A DNA stretch of 7,869 bases from Acidobacteriota bacterium (lineage in GTDB: Bacteria > Acidobacteriota > Terriglobia > Versatilivoradales > Versatilivoraceae): assembly GCA_026706225.1 (NCBI GenBank), contig JAPOZE010000690.1:1-7869 (forward strand). The letters are read 5' to 3'. Under the pieces are notes generated by a model, which saw only the letters and a list, made by a program, of their open reading frames with translations, did no database searches and was not told where the DNA came from. The position numbers and the translations under genes are program-made. Shown in pieces: positions 1 to 7,086 of this stretch. Positions within the stretch are counted from its first letter, which is position 1. Each line of letters begins with the position of its first letter.

Positions 1-2
1 CG

Positions 3-305
3 CCCGAAGGCGACCGTCTGGATGTTCTGGTGACACTGGTCGAGGCCTGGGAGGCGCGGAATCACCCTCTCGATCTACCCGACCCGATCGATGCCATTCG
101 CTACCACATGGAGCAGAACGGGCTCGCGCCGAAGGATCTGGTCACCTATATCGGCAGTCGCAACCGGGTGTACGAGGTGTTGAACCGCAAGCGGCCACTG
201 AGCCTCAAGATGATTTGGCGTTTGCACAAGGGACTCGGTATACCTGCGGAGTCACTGATCAAGGTTGTCGATGAGGCCGCACCGCTTACCAGTTCGACGA
301 GTTGA
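3..305 (+). CDS. higA: HigA-family antitoxin / HTH regulator, 5'-truncated
   Basis: The last 100 residues of an open frame that runs in from the left edge; the true start is outside the window, so the GTG at 30 should not be taken as the start. The protein resembles the HigA branch of XRE-type antitoxins (the COG5499 type): an N-terminal acidic linker ending in DLPDPIDAIRYHMEQNG, then a helix-turn-helix with LAPKDLVTYIG (about residues 41-51) and recognition helix RNRVYEVLNRKRPLS (53-67), followed by IWRLHKGLGIPAESLI. In this family the protein neutralises a HigB-type mRNA interferase and represses its own operon through the HTH. The toxin gene usually lies just upstream, which is not visible here, so a paired system is inferred. 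The C-terminal tail (EAAPLTSSTS) is not conserved in type. A solitary HTH regulator is the alternative. Confidence 0.8.
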   Translation, partial: PEGDRLDVLVTLVEAWEARNHPLDLPDPIDAIRYHMEQNGLAPKDLVTYIGSRNRVYEVLNRKRPLSLKMIWRLHKGLGIPAESLIKVVDEAAPLTSSTS

Positions 306-319
306 CGTTTGACGTCCGA

Positions 320-349
320 TTGACAGTCTCGTTCGGAAAGTGCTATATC
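320..349 (+). promoter_or_regulatory. Probable sigma70 promoter of tRNA-Leu
   Basis: A consensus -35 TTGACA (320-325) is followed after 18 bases by TATATC (344-349), a 4/6 match to the -10 box; CTATAT at 343-348 gives the alternative 17-base spacing. Immediately downstream is TCGGGCAC, a GC-rich discriminator of the kind found at stringently controlled stable-RNA promoters. Transcription would start near 356, leaving a leader of about 50 bases before the tRNA. It lies just after the HigA-like stop and is the only good promoter seen ahead of the tRNA and the NosL-like gene. Confidence 0.72.
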
Positions 350-405
350 TCGGGCACTTTGCCTCGCGTAGCCTAAACACACCAACCCTTTGGGCAGGAG
401 GACAG

Positions 406-494
406 GCCTGGGTGGCGAAATTGGTAGACGCAAAGGACTTAAAATCCTTCGGAGGGTTTCCTCCGTACCGGTTCGACTCCGGTCCCGGGCACCA
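406..494 (+). tRNA. tRNA-Leu (anticodon UAA), CCA encoded
   Basis: A complete cloverleaf can be folded by eye. The acceptor arm GCCTGGG (406-412) pairs with CCCGGGC (484-490) with one G-U wobble. The D-stem is GCG/CGC (415-417, 429-431) around a loop with GG. The anticodon stem AAGGA/TCCTT (433-437, 445-449) encloses loop CTTAAAA, giving anticodon TAA at 440-442, which reads UUA leucine codons. The long class II variable arm GGAGG-GTTT-CCTCC (451-464) is typical of tRNA-Leu. The T-arm ACCGG-TTCGACT-CCGGT (467-483) is canonical. Discriminator A (491), as expected for leucine, is followed by a genomically encoded CCA (492-494). No clear intrinsic terminator follows before the next gene. Confidence 0.98.
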
Positions 495-555
495 ATTGTC
501 CAGCGGCATTCGTGGAGGGTGGCAAGGGCCCCTGCCGAGTTCCTGAATCATTGCC

Positions 556-1041
556 ATGAAGCGCGTGACCGAGAAAATCGTTCTTTTGGCGCTGTTGGCG
601 GGAATTGGAGGGGTGACCTACACCGCCTGGCAGTGGCGAGAGGACTCCCGGTCGGAAGGCTGTCGCGTTTGCCAGCGCCACCTCCATGCCGGAAGCCAGG
701 TGGTTGCATTGCAGCAGGGGCGAAAGGAAGCGTTCTGTTGCCCCACCTGCGCCGTGACCCTCGGCCGTCAGGCAGGACAGGCGGTCACCGTGGTCGAGCT
801 CACCGACTTCGAGACCGGGTCCGGGATTACTCCCGACCAAGCCTACGTGGTGCAGGGAAGCGACATCAATCTCTGCCTGCAACATCCCATGCTCACGGAT
901 TCGCAAAAACAACCGGCCTCCATGCGATTCGACCGGTGCTCGCCCAGCGTCTTGGCGTTCTCCAGCCGGCAGGCAGCGGAAGCCTTCAGGCAGGAACATG
1001 GAGGCAGGCTGCTTCCCTTTAGCGCGCTGCCACTGAACTGA
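556..1041 (+). CDS. Membrane-anchored NosL-like protein with TRASH-type Cys motif
   Basis: A 161-residue protein with an N-terminal hydrophobic segment (about residues 8-26), best read as a membrane anchor or uncleaved signal placing the rest in the periplasm. Residues 36-65 carry C36-x2-C39-x21-C61-x3-C65, which fits the published TRASH metal-binding pattern (C-x2-C-x19-22-C-x3-C); C62 is an extra cysteine. The C-terminal half resembles NosL, the copper chaperone of nitrous oxide reductase: a TDFETG segment (83-88), AYVVQGSD (96-103), a PM pair (111-112), LAFSSRQAAEAF (133-144) and the closing HGG (148-150). M112, H148, C107, H110 and C128 are further possible copper ligands. No nos genes are visible and the gene converges on a copper efflux operon, so a copper-handling role outside denitrification is inferred. 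The ATG at 556 lacks a strong Shine-Dalgarno; it is chosen because the hydrophobic segment follows it directly. It may be read through from the tRNA promoter. Confidence 0.8.
   Translation: MKRVTEKIVLLALLAGIGGVTYTAWQWREDSRSEGCRVCQRHLHAGSQVVALQQGRKEAFCCPTCAVTLGRQAGQAVTVVELTDFETGSGITPDQAYVVQGSDINLCLQHPMLTDSQKQPASMRFDRCSPSVLAFSSRQAAEAFRQEHGGRLLPFSALPLN
661..750 (+). other. TRASH-type Cys motif in the NosL-like protein
   Basis: Codons for C36 to C65. The spacing C-x2-C, 21 residues, C-x3-C is counted directly from the translation and falls within the TRASH range. The second half reads FCCPTC, with a doubled cysteine. Metal binding is inferred from the motif only. Confidence 0.65.
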
Positions 1042-1109
1042 CTCCCCCAGAACCACTCGACTCGGTCCCTGCGGACTTCCAAGCGGGAACCACCTGACCA
1101 CGATCCGTC

Positions 1110-4100
1110 TCACGACTCTTCATCGGGATCATGCAAAGCGGTGAACTTCTCCCCCTTGGGCAGACCCCGGCTTTTCCAAATGGAGTAGATCAGGGGGAGG
1201 ACCACCAGCACCACCAGGCCCGAAGTCGTCACCCCTCCCACCAGGGGAGCCGCAATCCGCTTCATCACTTCGGCTCCGGTTTCCTGGCTCCACATGATCG
1301 GCATCAGCCCGATCACGTCGGTGGCGATGGTCATCAGGATCGGCCGCAGCCGTCTGGTGGAACCGTTGCCGATGGCTTGAAGCAATCCGTTGCGATCAGG
1401 CTGCCTGGCGTCGTGCTGAAACTTGCGGTAGGCGCCCCTCAAGTAAAGCAACAGGACCAGCGCCGTTTCCGCATAGAGTCCGGCAAGCGCAATGATACCC
1501 ACCCAGACGGCCACGCTCAGGTTGTAGTCGAGCAGGTAGAGCAGCCAGATGGCTCCGGTCAGGGCCAGCGGCGCTCCCAGCAGAACCATTCCGGTTTCCA
1601 CCATCGAACGGGTGTTGACATAGATCATCACGAATATGAGTACCAGCGTGAGCGGAACGACCAGCATCAGTCGCCGGCGCGCCCGCTGCATGGACTCGAA
1701 CTGCCCGCTCCAGTCGATGGTGTAGCCCGGCGGGACCGGGACCGCCTGATTGACCCGCTGCCGGGCCTGCGCCACGTAGCCCCCGATGTCCACGTTCCGG
1801 ATGTCCACGTAGACCCAGGCGTTGGGCTTGCCGTTTTCGCTCTTGATACCCGCGGGACCGCTCACGTAGCGGAATTTGCCGAGTTGACCGAGGGGGATCG
1901 TGCGACCGGTGGGCGCAGAAACCAGGGTGGCGTTCAGGGCCGGCAGGTTGTGCCGCAGTTCACGGCTGTAGCGCAGATTGATCGGGTAGCGTTCCAGCCC
2001 CTCGACCGTGGTGGTGATGTTCATGCCGCCGATGGCGGACTGAATGACCTCCTGCACGTCGCCCACCTGGAGCCCGTAAACCGCCAGGGCATCGCGGTCG
2101 ATCCGGAAATCCAGGTAGTGGCCTCCCATCACCCGCTCGGCATAGACGCTCATTGTGCCCGGCACTTGACGGACGACCCGCTCAACCTCCTTGCCGAGGC
2201 GTTCCAACTCCCGCAAGTCGGGACCGGAAACCTTGATTCCCACCGGCGTCTTGATGCCGGTGGAGAGCATATCGATGCGGGTCTTGATCGGCATGGTCCA
2301 GGCATTGGTGAGTCCAGGCACCTGAATGGCTGCGTCCATGGCCTCGATGAGCTTGTCCGGTGTCATGCCTTCCCGCCATTGGCTCTCGGGCTTGAGCATG
2401 ATGGTGGTCTCGATCATGGAGAGAGGCGCCGGGTCGGTGGAGGTCTCGGCTCGGCCCACCTTGCCGAGAACCCGATCCACCTCGGGGAAGCTCTTGAGGA
2501 TCCTGTCGGTCTGCTGCAAGACCTCACGCGCCTTGGTGATGGAAATTCCGGGTAGCGTGGTAGGCATGTAGAGAAGATCACCTTCCCAGAGGGCCGGCAT
2601 GAACTCGGAGCCCAACTGGGAAAAGGGCATCAGGCTGACTGCCATTATCAGCAGGGCCAACACCAGCACCAGCCATTTGAAACGGAAGGCGAATCCGAGC
2701 AGGGGGCGATAGAGCGCAGTCGTCCAGCGCTGGAGGAGGTTCTTTTTCTCGGGCCGGAGCCTGCCGCCGATGCAATATCCCACCAGCACCGGGACCAGGG
2801 TTACGGTGAGAAGCGCCGCCGCGGCCATGGCGTAGGTCTTGGTGAAGGCCAGCGGCTTGAAAAGGCGCCCTTCCTGCTCCTCCAGGGTAAAGACGGGCAG
2901 AAAGGAAACGGTAATGATCAGCAGCGCGAAAAACAGCGACGGACCCACTTCCTTGCAGGCATCGCCGACAATCCGCCAGTGAGGGTCTTTTCCGGCCCGT
3001 TCCCGCAATCGCCCGTGTACGGCGTCGGCCAGCACGATCCCCGAATCGACCATGGTTCCGATGGCGACGGCGATGCCGCCCAGGGACATGATGTTGACCG
3101 TCAAGCCTTGAAGGTTGAGGACAACGAAGGCCATCAGGATTCCCACCGGCAGGGTGGCGACGATCACCAGCGCGCTGCGGAGGTGAGCAAGAAAGACCAG
3201 CGTCACCAGACCCACGATCATCAACTGCCTGGTGAGGCTGCCGGCCAAGCCGGAAACGGACCTTTCGATCAGGGCCGAACGGTCGTAGGCCACCTCGATC
3301 TCGACGCCTTCGGGAAGGCCCGGCCTTACCTGTTCGAGCTTGGCCTTGACGTCCTGAACCACCTGGTAGGCATCCGCGCCGTACCGCACCACCACGATGC
3401 CACCCACTGTCTCTCCCTCGCCGTTCCAGTCGGCCAGTCCCCGGCGCATTTCGGGGCCCATCGACACCCTGGCCAGGTCCCCCAGCAGGATGGGGGCTCC
3501 ATTGCTGCCTACCCCCAGCACGATCCGGCGAATATCCTCCAGGTTTTGGATGTACCCCAGACCGCGTATCATGAACTCCCGCTCGGCAACTTCCAGCAAG
3601 CGTCCGCCGACGTCGCTGTTACTGCGTTGAACGGCGCGGCGAATCTCGGAAATGGGAATGTTGTAGGCTCGAAGCTTGTTGGGATCGACGGTGATCTGAT
3701 ACTGCCGTACGAAACCGCCGACGCTGGCGACCTCCGAAACACCCGGGACCGCGGTCAGCTCGTACTTCAGATACCAGTCCTGGATGGAGCGCAGTTGACT
3801 GAGATCGTGGCGGTCCGATTGCAGGACATACATGAATGCCCAGCCGACCCCGGTGGCGTCGGGACCCAGAGTCGGCGTGACGTTTGCGGGAAGCTGTTGG
3901 GAGGCGGCGTCGAGATATTCCAGGACCCGGCTGCGTGCCCAATAGATGTCGGTGCCGTCTTCGAATAGGACATAGACAAAGGAGTAGCCGAAGAAGGAGT
4001 AACCCCGAACCACCTTGGTGAAGGGAACCGACAGCATTCGGGTGGTCAGGGGATAGGTGACCTGATCCTCCACGATTTGAGGCGCTTGTCCCGGGTATTC

Positions 4101-4253
4101 CGTGTAGACGATGACTTGAACGTCGGAGAGGTCGGGAATGGCGTCCACAGGCACCTGCTGAACCGAGTAGACGCCTGCCAGGGAGAGGAAAGCCGCTCCC
4201 AGCAGCACCAGCAATTTGTTACGGATGGACCAGTCGATGAGTTTCGTCAGCAT
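1110..4253 (-). CDS. cusA: CusA-type heavy-metal (Cu+/Ag+) RND efflux pump
   Basis: Proton-driven inner-membrane pump of the HME-RND family, taking metal from periplasm or cytoplasm into the CusBC channel. With the start at 4253 (MLTKLIDWSIRNK) it is 1047 residues, the length of E. coli CusA. This start has GAGGAAAGGG just upstream; an in-frame ATG at 4310 would overlap the cusB stop. TM1 spans about 12-32; two large periplasmic domains lie at about 33-335 and 546-862; TM2-TM7 and TM8-TM12 form the two membrane bundles. Diagnostic stretches include PVDAIPDLSDVQVIVYTEYPG, GPDATGVGW, LAFTKTYAMA and RIDMLSTGIK. The Cu(I)-binding methionine triad M573/M623/M672 of E. coli matches M563, M613 and M662, at a constant offset of 10. 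The proton-relay acid D405 matches D403, and E939 matches E929. By contrast, the usual ENAH after D405 is DAVH here (D410), and the relay lysine (K984) is I972. The family is certain; Cu/Ag specificity is well supported by the triad but unproven. Confidence 0.95.
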   Translation of the reverse strand: MLTKLIDWSIRNKLLVLLGAAFLSLAGVYSVQQVPVDAIPDLSDVQVIVYTEYPGQAPQIVEDQVTYPLTTRMLSVPFTKVVRGYSFFGYSFVYVLFEDGTDIYWARSRVLEYLDAASQQLPANVTPTLGPDATGVGWAFMYVLQSDRHDLSQLRSIQDWYLKYELTAVPGVSEVASVGGFVRQYQITVDPNKLRAYNIPISEIRRAVQRSNSDVGGRLLEVAEREFMIRGLGYIQNLEDIRRIVLGVGSNGAPILLGDLARVSMGPEMRRGLADWNGEGETVGGIVVVRYGADAYQVVQDVKAKLEQVRPGLPEGVEIEVAYDRSALIERSVSGLAGSLTRQLMIVGLVTLVFLAHLRSALVIVATLPVGILMAFVVLNLQGLTVNIMSLGGIAVAIGTMVDSGIVLADAVHGRLRERAGKDPHWRIVGDACKEVGPSLFFALLIITVSFLPVFTLEEQEGRLFKPLAFTKTYAMAAAALLTVTLVPVLVGYCIGGRLRPEKKNLLQRWTTALYRPLLGFAFRFKWLVLVLALLIMAVSLMPFSQLGSEFMPALWEGDLLYMPTTLPGISITKAREVLQQTDRILKSFPEVDRVLGKVGRAETSTDPAPLSMIETTIMLKPESQWREGMTPDKLIEAMDAAIQVPGLTNAWTMPIKTRIDMLSTGIKTPVGIKVSGPDLRELERLGKEVERVVRQVPGTMSVYAERVMGGHYLDFRIDRDALAVYGLQVGDVQEVIQSAIGGMNITTTVEGLERYPINLRYSRELRHNLPALNATLVSAPTGRTIPLGQLGKFRYVSGPAGIKSENGKPNAWVYVDIRNVDIGGYVAQARQRVNQAVPVPPGYTIDWSGQFESMQRARRRLMLVVPLTLVLIFVMIYVNTRSMVETGMVLLGAPLALTGAIWLLYLLDYNLSVAVWVGIIALAGLYAETALVLLLYLRGAYRKFQHDARQPDRNGLLQAIGNGSTRRLRPILMTIATDVIGLMPIMWSQETGAEVMKRIAAPLVGGVTTSGLVVLVVLPLIYSIWKSRGLPKGEKFTALHDPDEES

Positions 4254-4255
4254 CG

Positions 4256-4265
4256 CCCTTTCCTC
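4256..4265 (-). promoter_or_regulatory. Ribosome-binding site deciding the cusA start
   Basis: On the minus strand GAGGAAAGGG ends two bases before the ATG at 4253, putting the GAGG core about 8 bases upstream. This and the conserved MLTKLIDWSIRNK N-terminus favour 4253 over the ATG at 4310. Confidence 0.75.
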
Positions 4266-4279
4266 GCGATTTGGTATGG

Positions 4280-5752
4280 CTAGCGGTTCTCCGTCGCCTC
4301 CGGTTCCCATTCGACTTCGCTTTGCGCCGCAATCTTGTTGATGGCTTCTCTCAGGTTGCTTTCCGAATCAATCAGAAATTGGGACGATGTCACCACGCGC
4401 TCGCCGGCCTTCAAACCCCTTCTGATTTCTTGAAAACCCCCGCCCGCGGCTCCCAGCTCGACCTCTCTGGGCTCAAACAGATTGGTCTCCTTCTGCACGA
4501 CCACCACACTTCTCTCTCCGGTATGGAGCACCGCCTCCTCGGGCACCTTGAGCGCCCTGGCGGGTCCGGGGATTTCAAGCTCCACCTCCGCGACCATTTC
4601 AGGGTGGAGGCGCCCATCACGGTTGGGAATTTCAACCTGGGCTCCCAGGGTTCGAGTACGGGGGTCGAGCTCCGGGTTCAGGGAAACCACGGTGCCTTGC
4701 CACTTTCGTTCGGGAAAGGCGTCCAGGCTGACGCGCACCCTCTGTCCGATTCGCAGGTGCCGCATCTCATGCTGGAAGATCTCCACCTGCGCCCAGACAG
4801 TAGAGGGGTCGGCAACCCGGTAGAGATTCATCCCCGGCGAGACCTTCATGCCCTCGAGAGTTTCAGCGGCCTGATCGACCACCACGCCCGAAGCCGGCGA
4901 AGCGACTTTCAATCGCCTGAAGGCCTTGCCCTGGGTTCTGAGTGTTCCGATCTGGTCTTCGGTGACGTCCCAAAACAGCAACCGCTGGCGGGCGGCCTCC
5001 ACCAGGTCCCGAGCCCGCTCGACGGCCTTTGGATGAGCCTGCCCGCGGAGTCGCTCCAGATACTGGATTGCCGCCAGGTACTCCTGCTGGGTGGTGAGCA
5101 GTTGAGGGCTGAATATTTCGAACAGCAGGTCGCCCTTGTCCACCTGCTGGCCCAGGTAATTGACGTGAGCCGCCTCAATCCAACCCTCGAACTTGGTGTT
5201 GATCGACACCATGGTCCTGGGGTTGTAGTGAAGGGTGGCTATGGTCCGGATCAGCCGCGGAATCCGCCCCCGTTCAACCCGGGCGGATCGAATGGAGAAA
5301 TTCTGCAGGAAATCGGTATCCACCCGTATGCCGGACGGCTCCTCGGCCGGTTCCTCGTAAACCGGAACCAGGTCCATTCCCATGGGTGATTTTCCCGGCT
5401 TGTCGGAAACATAGGTGGGATCCATGGGCGCTTGCCAATACCGAACCCTGCGTTCCTCCTGCGATGGTTCCGGTTCGGCGGCGATCTCCCTCACCGGAAC
5501 CAGGTCCATGTGACAGATGGGACAACTGCCGGTCTCCTTTTGAACCACCTGGGGGTGCATTCCGCAGGTCCAGAGCTGGAGTTGCGCCAGTTGCTGCCCG
5601 AGATCGGATGCCGGGCCGGACGGCCGCATGCGGTCCAACCAGCCGGACAGACGCTCCCAATCCGGCAGGTTCACATCGATCGGCAGCGGAAGCGCCAAAC
5701 CCACCAGAAAGGCCAGCAAGAGGCCGAGGATCCAACCGCCGTAGGATTTCAT
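4280..5752 (-). CDS. cusB: CusB-type periplasmic adaptor with two heavy-metal-binding motifs
   Basis: Membrane-fusion (HlyD-type) adaptor of 490 residues linking the RND pump to the outer-membrane channel. An N-terminal hydrophobic segment (about 6-24) exports or anchors it. Residues 61-88 hold a Cys-type heavy-metal-binding motif: CGMHP (63-67) and CPICHMDLVPV (77-87). A second, cysteine-free copy follows at 104-132 (APMDP ... KSPMGMDLVPVYE); its M110, M124 and M126 correspond to the three Cu(I)-binding methionines in the N-terminal tail of E. coli CusB. Then come the first half of the barrel-sandwich domain (about 181-213), the alpha-hairpin (214-275), its second half (279-315), the beta-barrel (317-395) and the membrane-proximal domain (398-470). 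The start has GGGAGGTG about 5 bases upstream. Its ATG overlaps the cusC stop as ATGA, implying translational coupling. It ends 26 bases before cusA. Confidence 0.94.
   Translation of the reverse strand: MKSYGGWILGLLLAFLVGLALPLPIDVNLPDWERLSGWLDRMRPSGPASDLGQQLAQLQLWTCGMHPQVVQKETGSCPICHMDLVPVREIAAEPEPSQEERRVRYWQAPMDPTYVSDKPGKSPMGMDLVPVYEEPAEEPSGIRVDTDFLQNFSIRSARVERGRIPRLIRTIATLHYNPRTMVSINTKFEGWIEAAHVNYLGQQVDKGDLLFEIFSPQLLTTQQEYLAAIQYLERLRGQAHPKAVERARDLVEAARQRLLFWDVTEDQIGTLRTQGKAFRRLKVASPASGVVVDQAAETLEGMKVSPGMNLYRVADPSTVWAQVEIFQHEMRHLRIGQRVRVSLDAFPERKWQGTVVSLNPELDPRTRTLGAQVEIPNRDGRLHPEMVAEVELEIPGPARALKVPEEAVLHTGERSVVVVQKETNLFEPREVELGAAGGGFQEIRRGLKAGERVVTSSQFLIDSESNLREAINKIAAQSEVEWEPEATENR
5357..5443 (-). 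other. Met-type metal-binding motif of CusB
   Basis: Codons for residues 104-132. It is a degenerate relative of the preceding motif in which cysteines are absent and M110, M124 and M126 remain, matching the CusB methionine cluster that passes Cu(I)/Ag(I) to the pump. Confidence 0.8.
5489..5572 (-). other. Cys-type heavy-metal-binding motif of CusB (HMBD)
   Basis: Codons for residues 61-88, with C63, M65, H66, C77, C80, H81 and M82 as possible ligands. The pattern CGMHP-x9-CPIC-x-MDL-x-P is the widespread HMBD signature found on copper ATPases and adaptors. E. coli CusB lacks it. Confidence 0.85.
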
Positions 5753-7086
5753 GGTTTCACCTCCCGATACGGAACGCCGACCGCGCGTTCCAGTTCAGCC
5801 AAAGATTTCATGGTGTCGCTGATCAATCCGGCCAGCCCTATCCGAAGCTGAAACAGATCGCGTTCACTGTCCAACAGGTCCAGCACTCCCAGCCTGCCTG
5901 TGGCGTAGGCTTCTTCCGTGGAATGAAGGACCTGTTCGGCCTGCGGAAGCAGCGTCCGTTCAAACAACTCGATCTGTTCCGCCAGTGCCTGAATACGAAA
6001 CCCGACGGCACGGATGGAGACCTCCACCTGCCGGATCAGGTTGCGATAGCCGCGCCGGGAGGCAATGGTGCTTTCGGTGGCCTCCAGCACGGCCGCGTCC
6101 TGACTCTTGCGGCGGATGGGCAGGTTGACTCCCAGGGTAAGGCCGTAGATGTTCTTCCCGTTCTGGTGCGGGGGGTTCAGTCTTCCCAACCGGTCGGAAC
6201 GCCCTGCCACGTTGACGAAGCTGACCCCGAACGAGAGGTCGGGGCGATAGCCTTTCCGGGCCAGCTCGATCTGCCTTGTTCCTACTTCGATTCGGTGACC
6301 CGCCGCTTGAACCTCAGGGCGATTGACTCGCGCCATCTGAAGGAGTTGGGCGACATCGATCGAGTGCGGAGCAGGAGAGGGCAGCCGGACCGGGCCTACG
6401 GCGGTGGCGGCCGACCGGTCCAGCAGACCGTTCAATCGGGCTTCTACATCCACACGCTGGGTTTGCAGAAGCTGCAAACGGTGTTGAGATCGGGTGATTT
6501 GAGCCTGCAACTTGACCACGCCCTGCAGCGAGCCCGATCCCTGGGCATAGCGGGCCTGGGCCAGCGTTTCATAGTGCTCCAGAATGGATGCATCCTCCCG
6601 GGTGATCTCGATGACACGATCCAGGTAGGCCAGACTGTAGTAGGCATCCTTGACCTTGCGCACGAGTTCGGCCTCGCGGGCGCGATGCTGCTCTCGAAGC
6701 ACCATGGACTGCTGCATCGACACCTGCTCCCGGTCTTTCAGTTTGCCGAACCAGGGAAAGCGCTGCGATAGCGACACCATGGTGGTTTGCGGCCCCACTC
6801 TGGTTTCAGGGCGGCGCGCATACTGGGTGATTGCCAACACCGGGTCGGGCAGTTGCCCAACCTGGGGAAGCCGCTGCAGCGATGCCCGGTAGTCCGCCAG
6901 GCTCTGCTGGAGCAGGGGACTGCGGTTCAGCGCCTGCTGGATGAATTCCTTCAGGCGGGGATCTCCGTTACTCGAATAGAGTTCCGCGGCGTGCGAGGAC
7001 ACCGATCCAGCCAGGATCAGGATCCCGCCGAAAATTGCCCGGAGCGGAGTTGTCCTGCCTCGCCTTCCAATTGGGTGTGACTTCAT
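5749..7086 (-). CDS. cusC: CusC/TolC-family outer-membrane efflux channel
   Basis: A 445-residue outer-membrane factor that would form the trimeric exit duct for the CusBA pump. A Sec signal peptide is visible: basic start, hydrophobic core AIFGGILILAG and cleavage near SSHA-AEL (about residue 33). No lipobox cysteine is present, so unlike E. coli CusC it should not be a lipoprotein. Two OEP repeats are recognisable, about 45-230 and 260-440. The first contains PDPVLAITQYARRPETRVGPQ and QRFPWFGKLKDREQ, the latter typical of the CusC/CzcC branch; the second contains RPEVQAAGHRIEVGTRQIELARKGYRPDLSFGVSF. Long amphipathic helices rich in Q, E, R and L fit the periplasmic tunnel. The start at 7086 is chosen for its adjacent SD (GAGGGA) and signal peptide; an ATG at 7155 would add 23 non-signal residues. 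Metal preference cannot be read from this subunit. Confidence 0.92.
   Translation of the reverse strand: MKSHPIGRRGRTTPLRAIFGGILILAGSVSSHAAELYSSNGDPRLKEFIQQALNRSPLLQQSLADYRASLQRLPQVGQLPDPVLAITQYARRPETRVGPQTTMVSLSQRFPWFGKLKDREQVSMQQSMVLREQHRAREAELVRKVKDAYYSLAYLDRVIEITREDASILEHYETLAQARYAQGSGSLQGVVKLQAQITRSQHRLQLLQTQRVDVEARLNGLLDRSAATAVGPVRLPSPAPHSIDVAQLLQMARVNRPEVQAAGHRIEVGTRQIELARKGYRPDLSFGVSFVNVAGRSDRLGRLNPPHQNGKNIYGLTLGVNLPIRRKSQDAAVLEATESTIASRRGYRNLIRQVEVSIRAVGFRIQALAEQIELFERTLLPQAEQVLHSTEEAYATGRLGVLDLLDSERDLFQLRIGLAGLISDTMKSLAELERAVGVPYREVKP

Noticed and set aside
406..494. tRNA-Leu as an integration site for a genomic island carrying the cus genes
   Set aside because: No second copy of the tRNA 3' end was found in the window, and no integrase is present. 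The far boundary may lie outside, but nothing here supports it.
518..540. GGCA/TGCC inverted repeat after the tRNA, considered as an intrinsic terminator
   Set aside because: The short stem is interrupted by an A-C mismatch and no T-run follows.
252..557. Minus-strand open frames across the tRNA, with residues such as GTGVEPVRRKPSEGF (in the 439-1113 frame)
   Set aside because: This peptide is the well-known spurious translation of the antisense strand of a tRNA gene and is often misannotated. The tRNA-Leu cloverleaf explains the sequence.
1064..1091. Imperfect hairpin GGTCCC / GGGAACC between the convergent genes, considered as a bidirectional terminator
   Set aside because: The stem has a bulge and a loop of about 15 bases, with no T-run on either strand.
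4254..4310. Longer cusA start at 4310
   Set aside because: It would overlap the end of cusB and add residues without family resemblance. The start at 4253 has a good SD and the conserved N-terminus.
1131..6771. Several long plus-strand open frames (1131-2555, 2979-3968, 4271-5389, 5386-6771)
   Set aside because: They lie wholly opposite cusA, cusB and cusC, are rich in His, Asp, Gln and Arg, show no recognisable domain, and are expected mirror frames of GC-rich genes.
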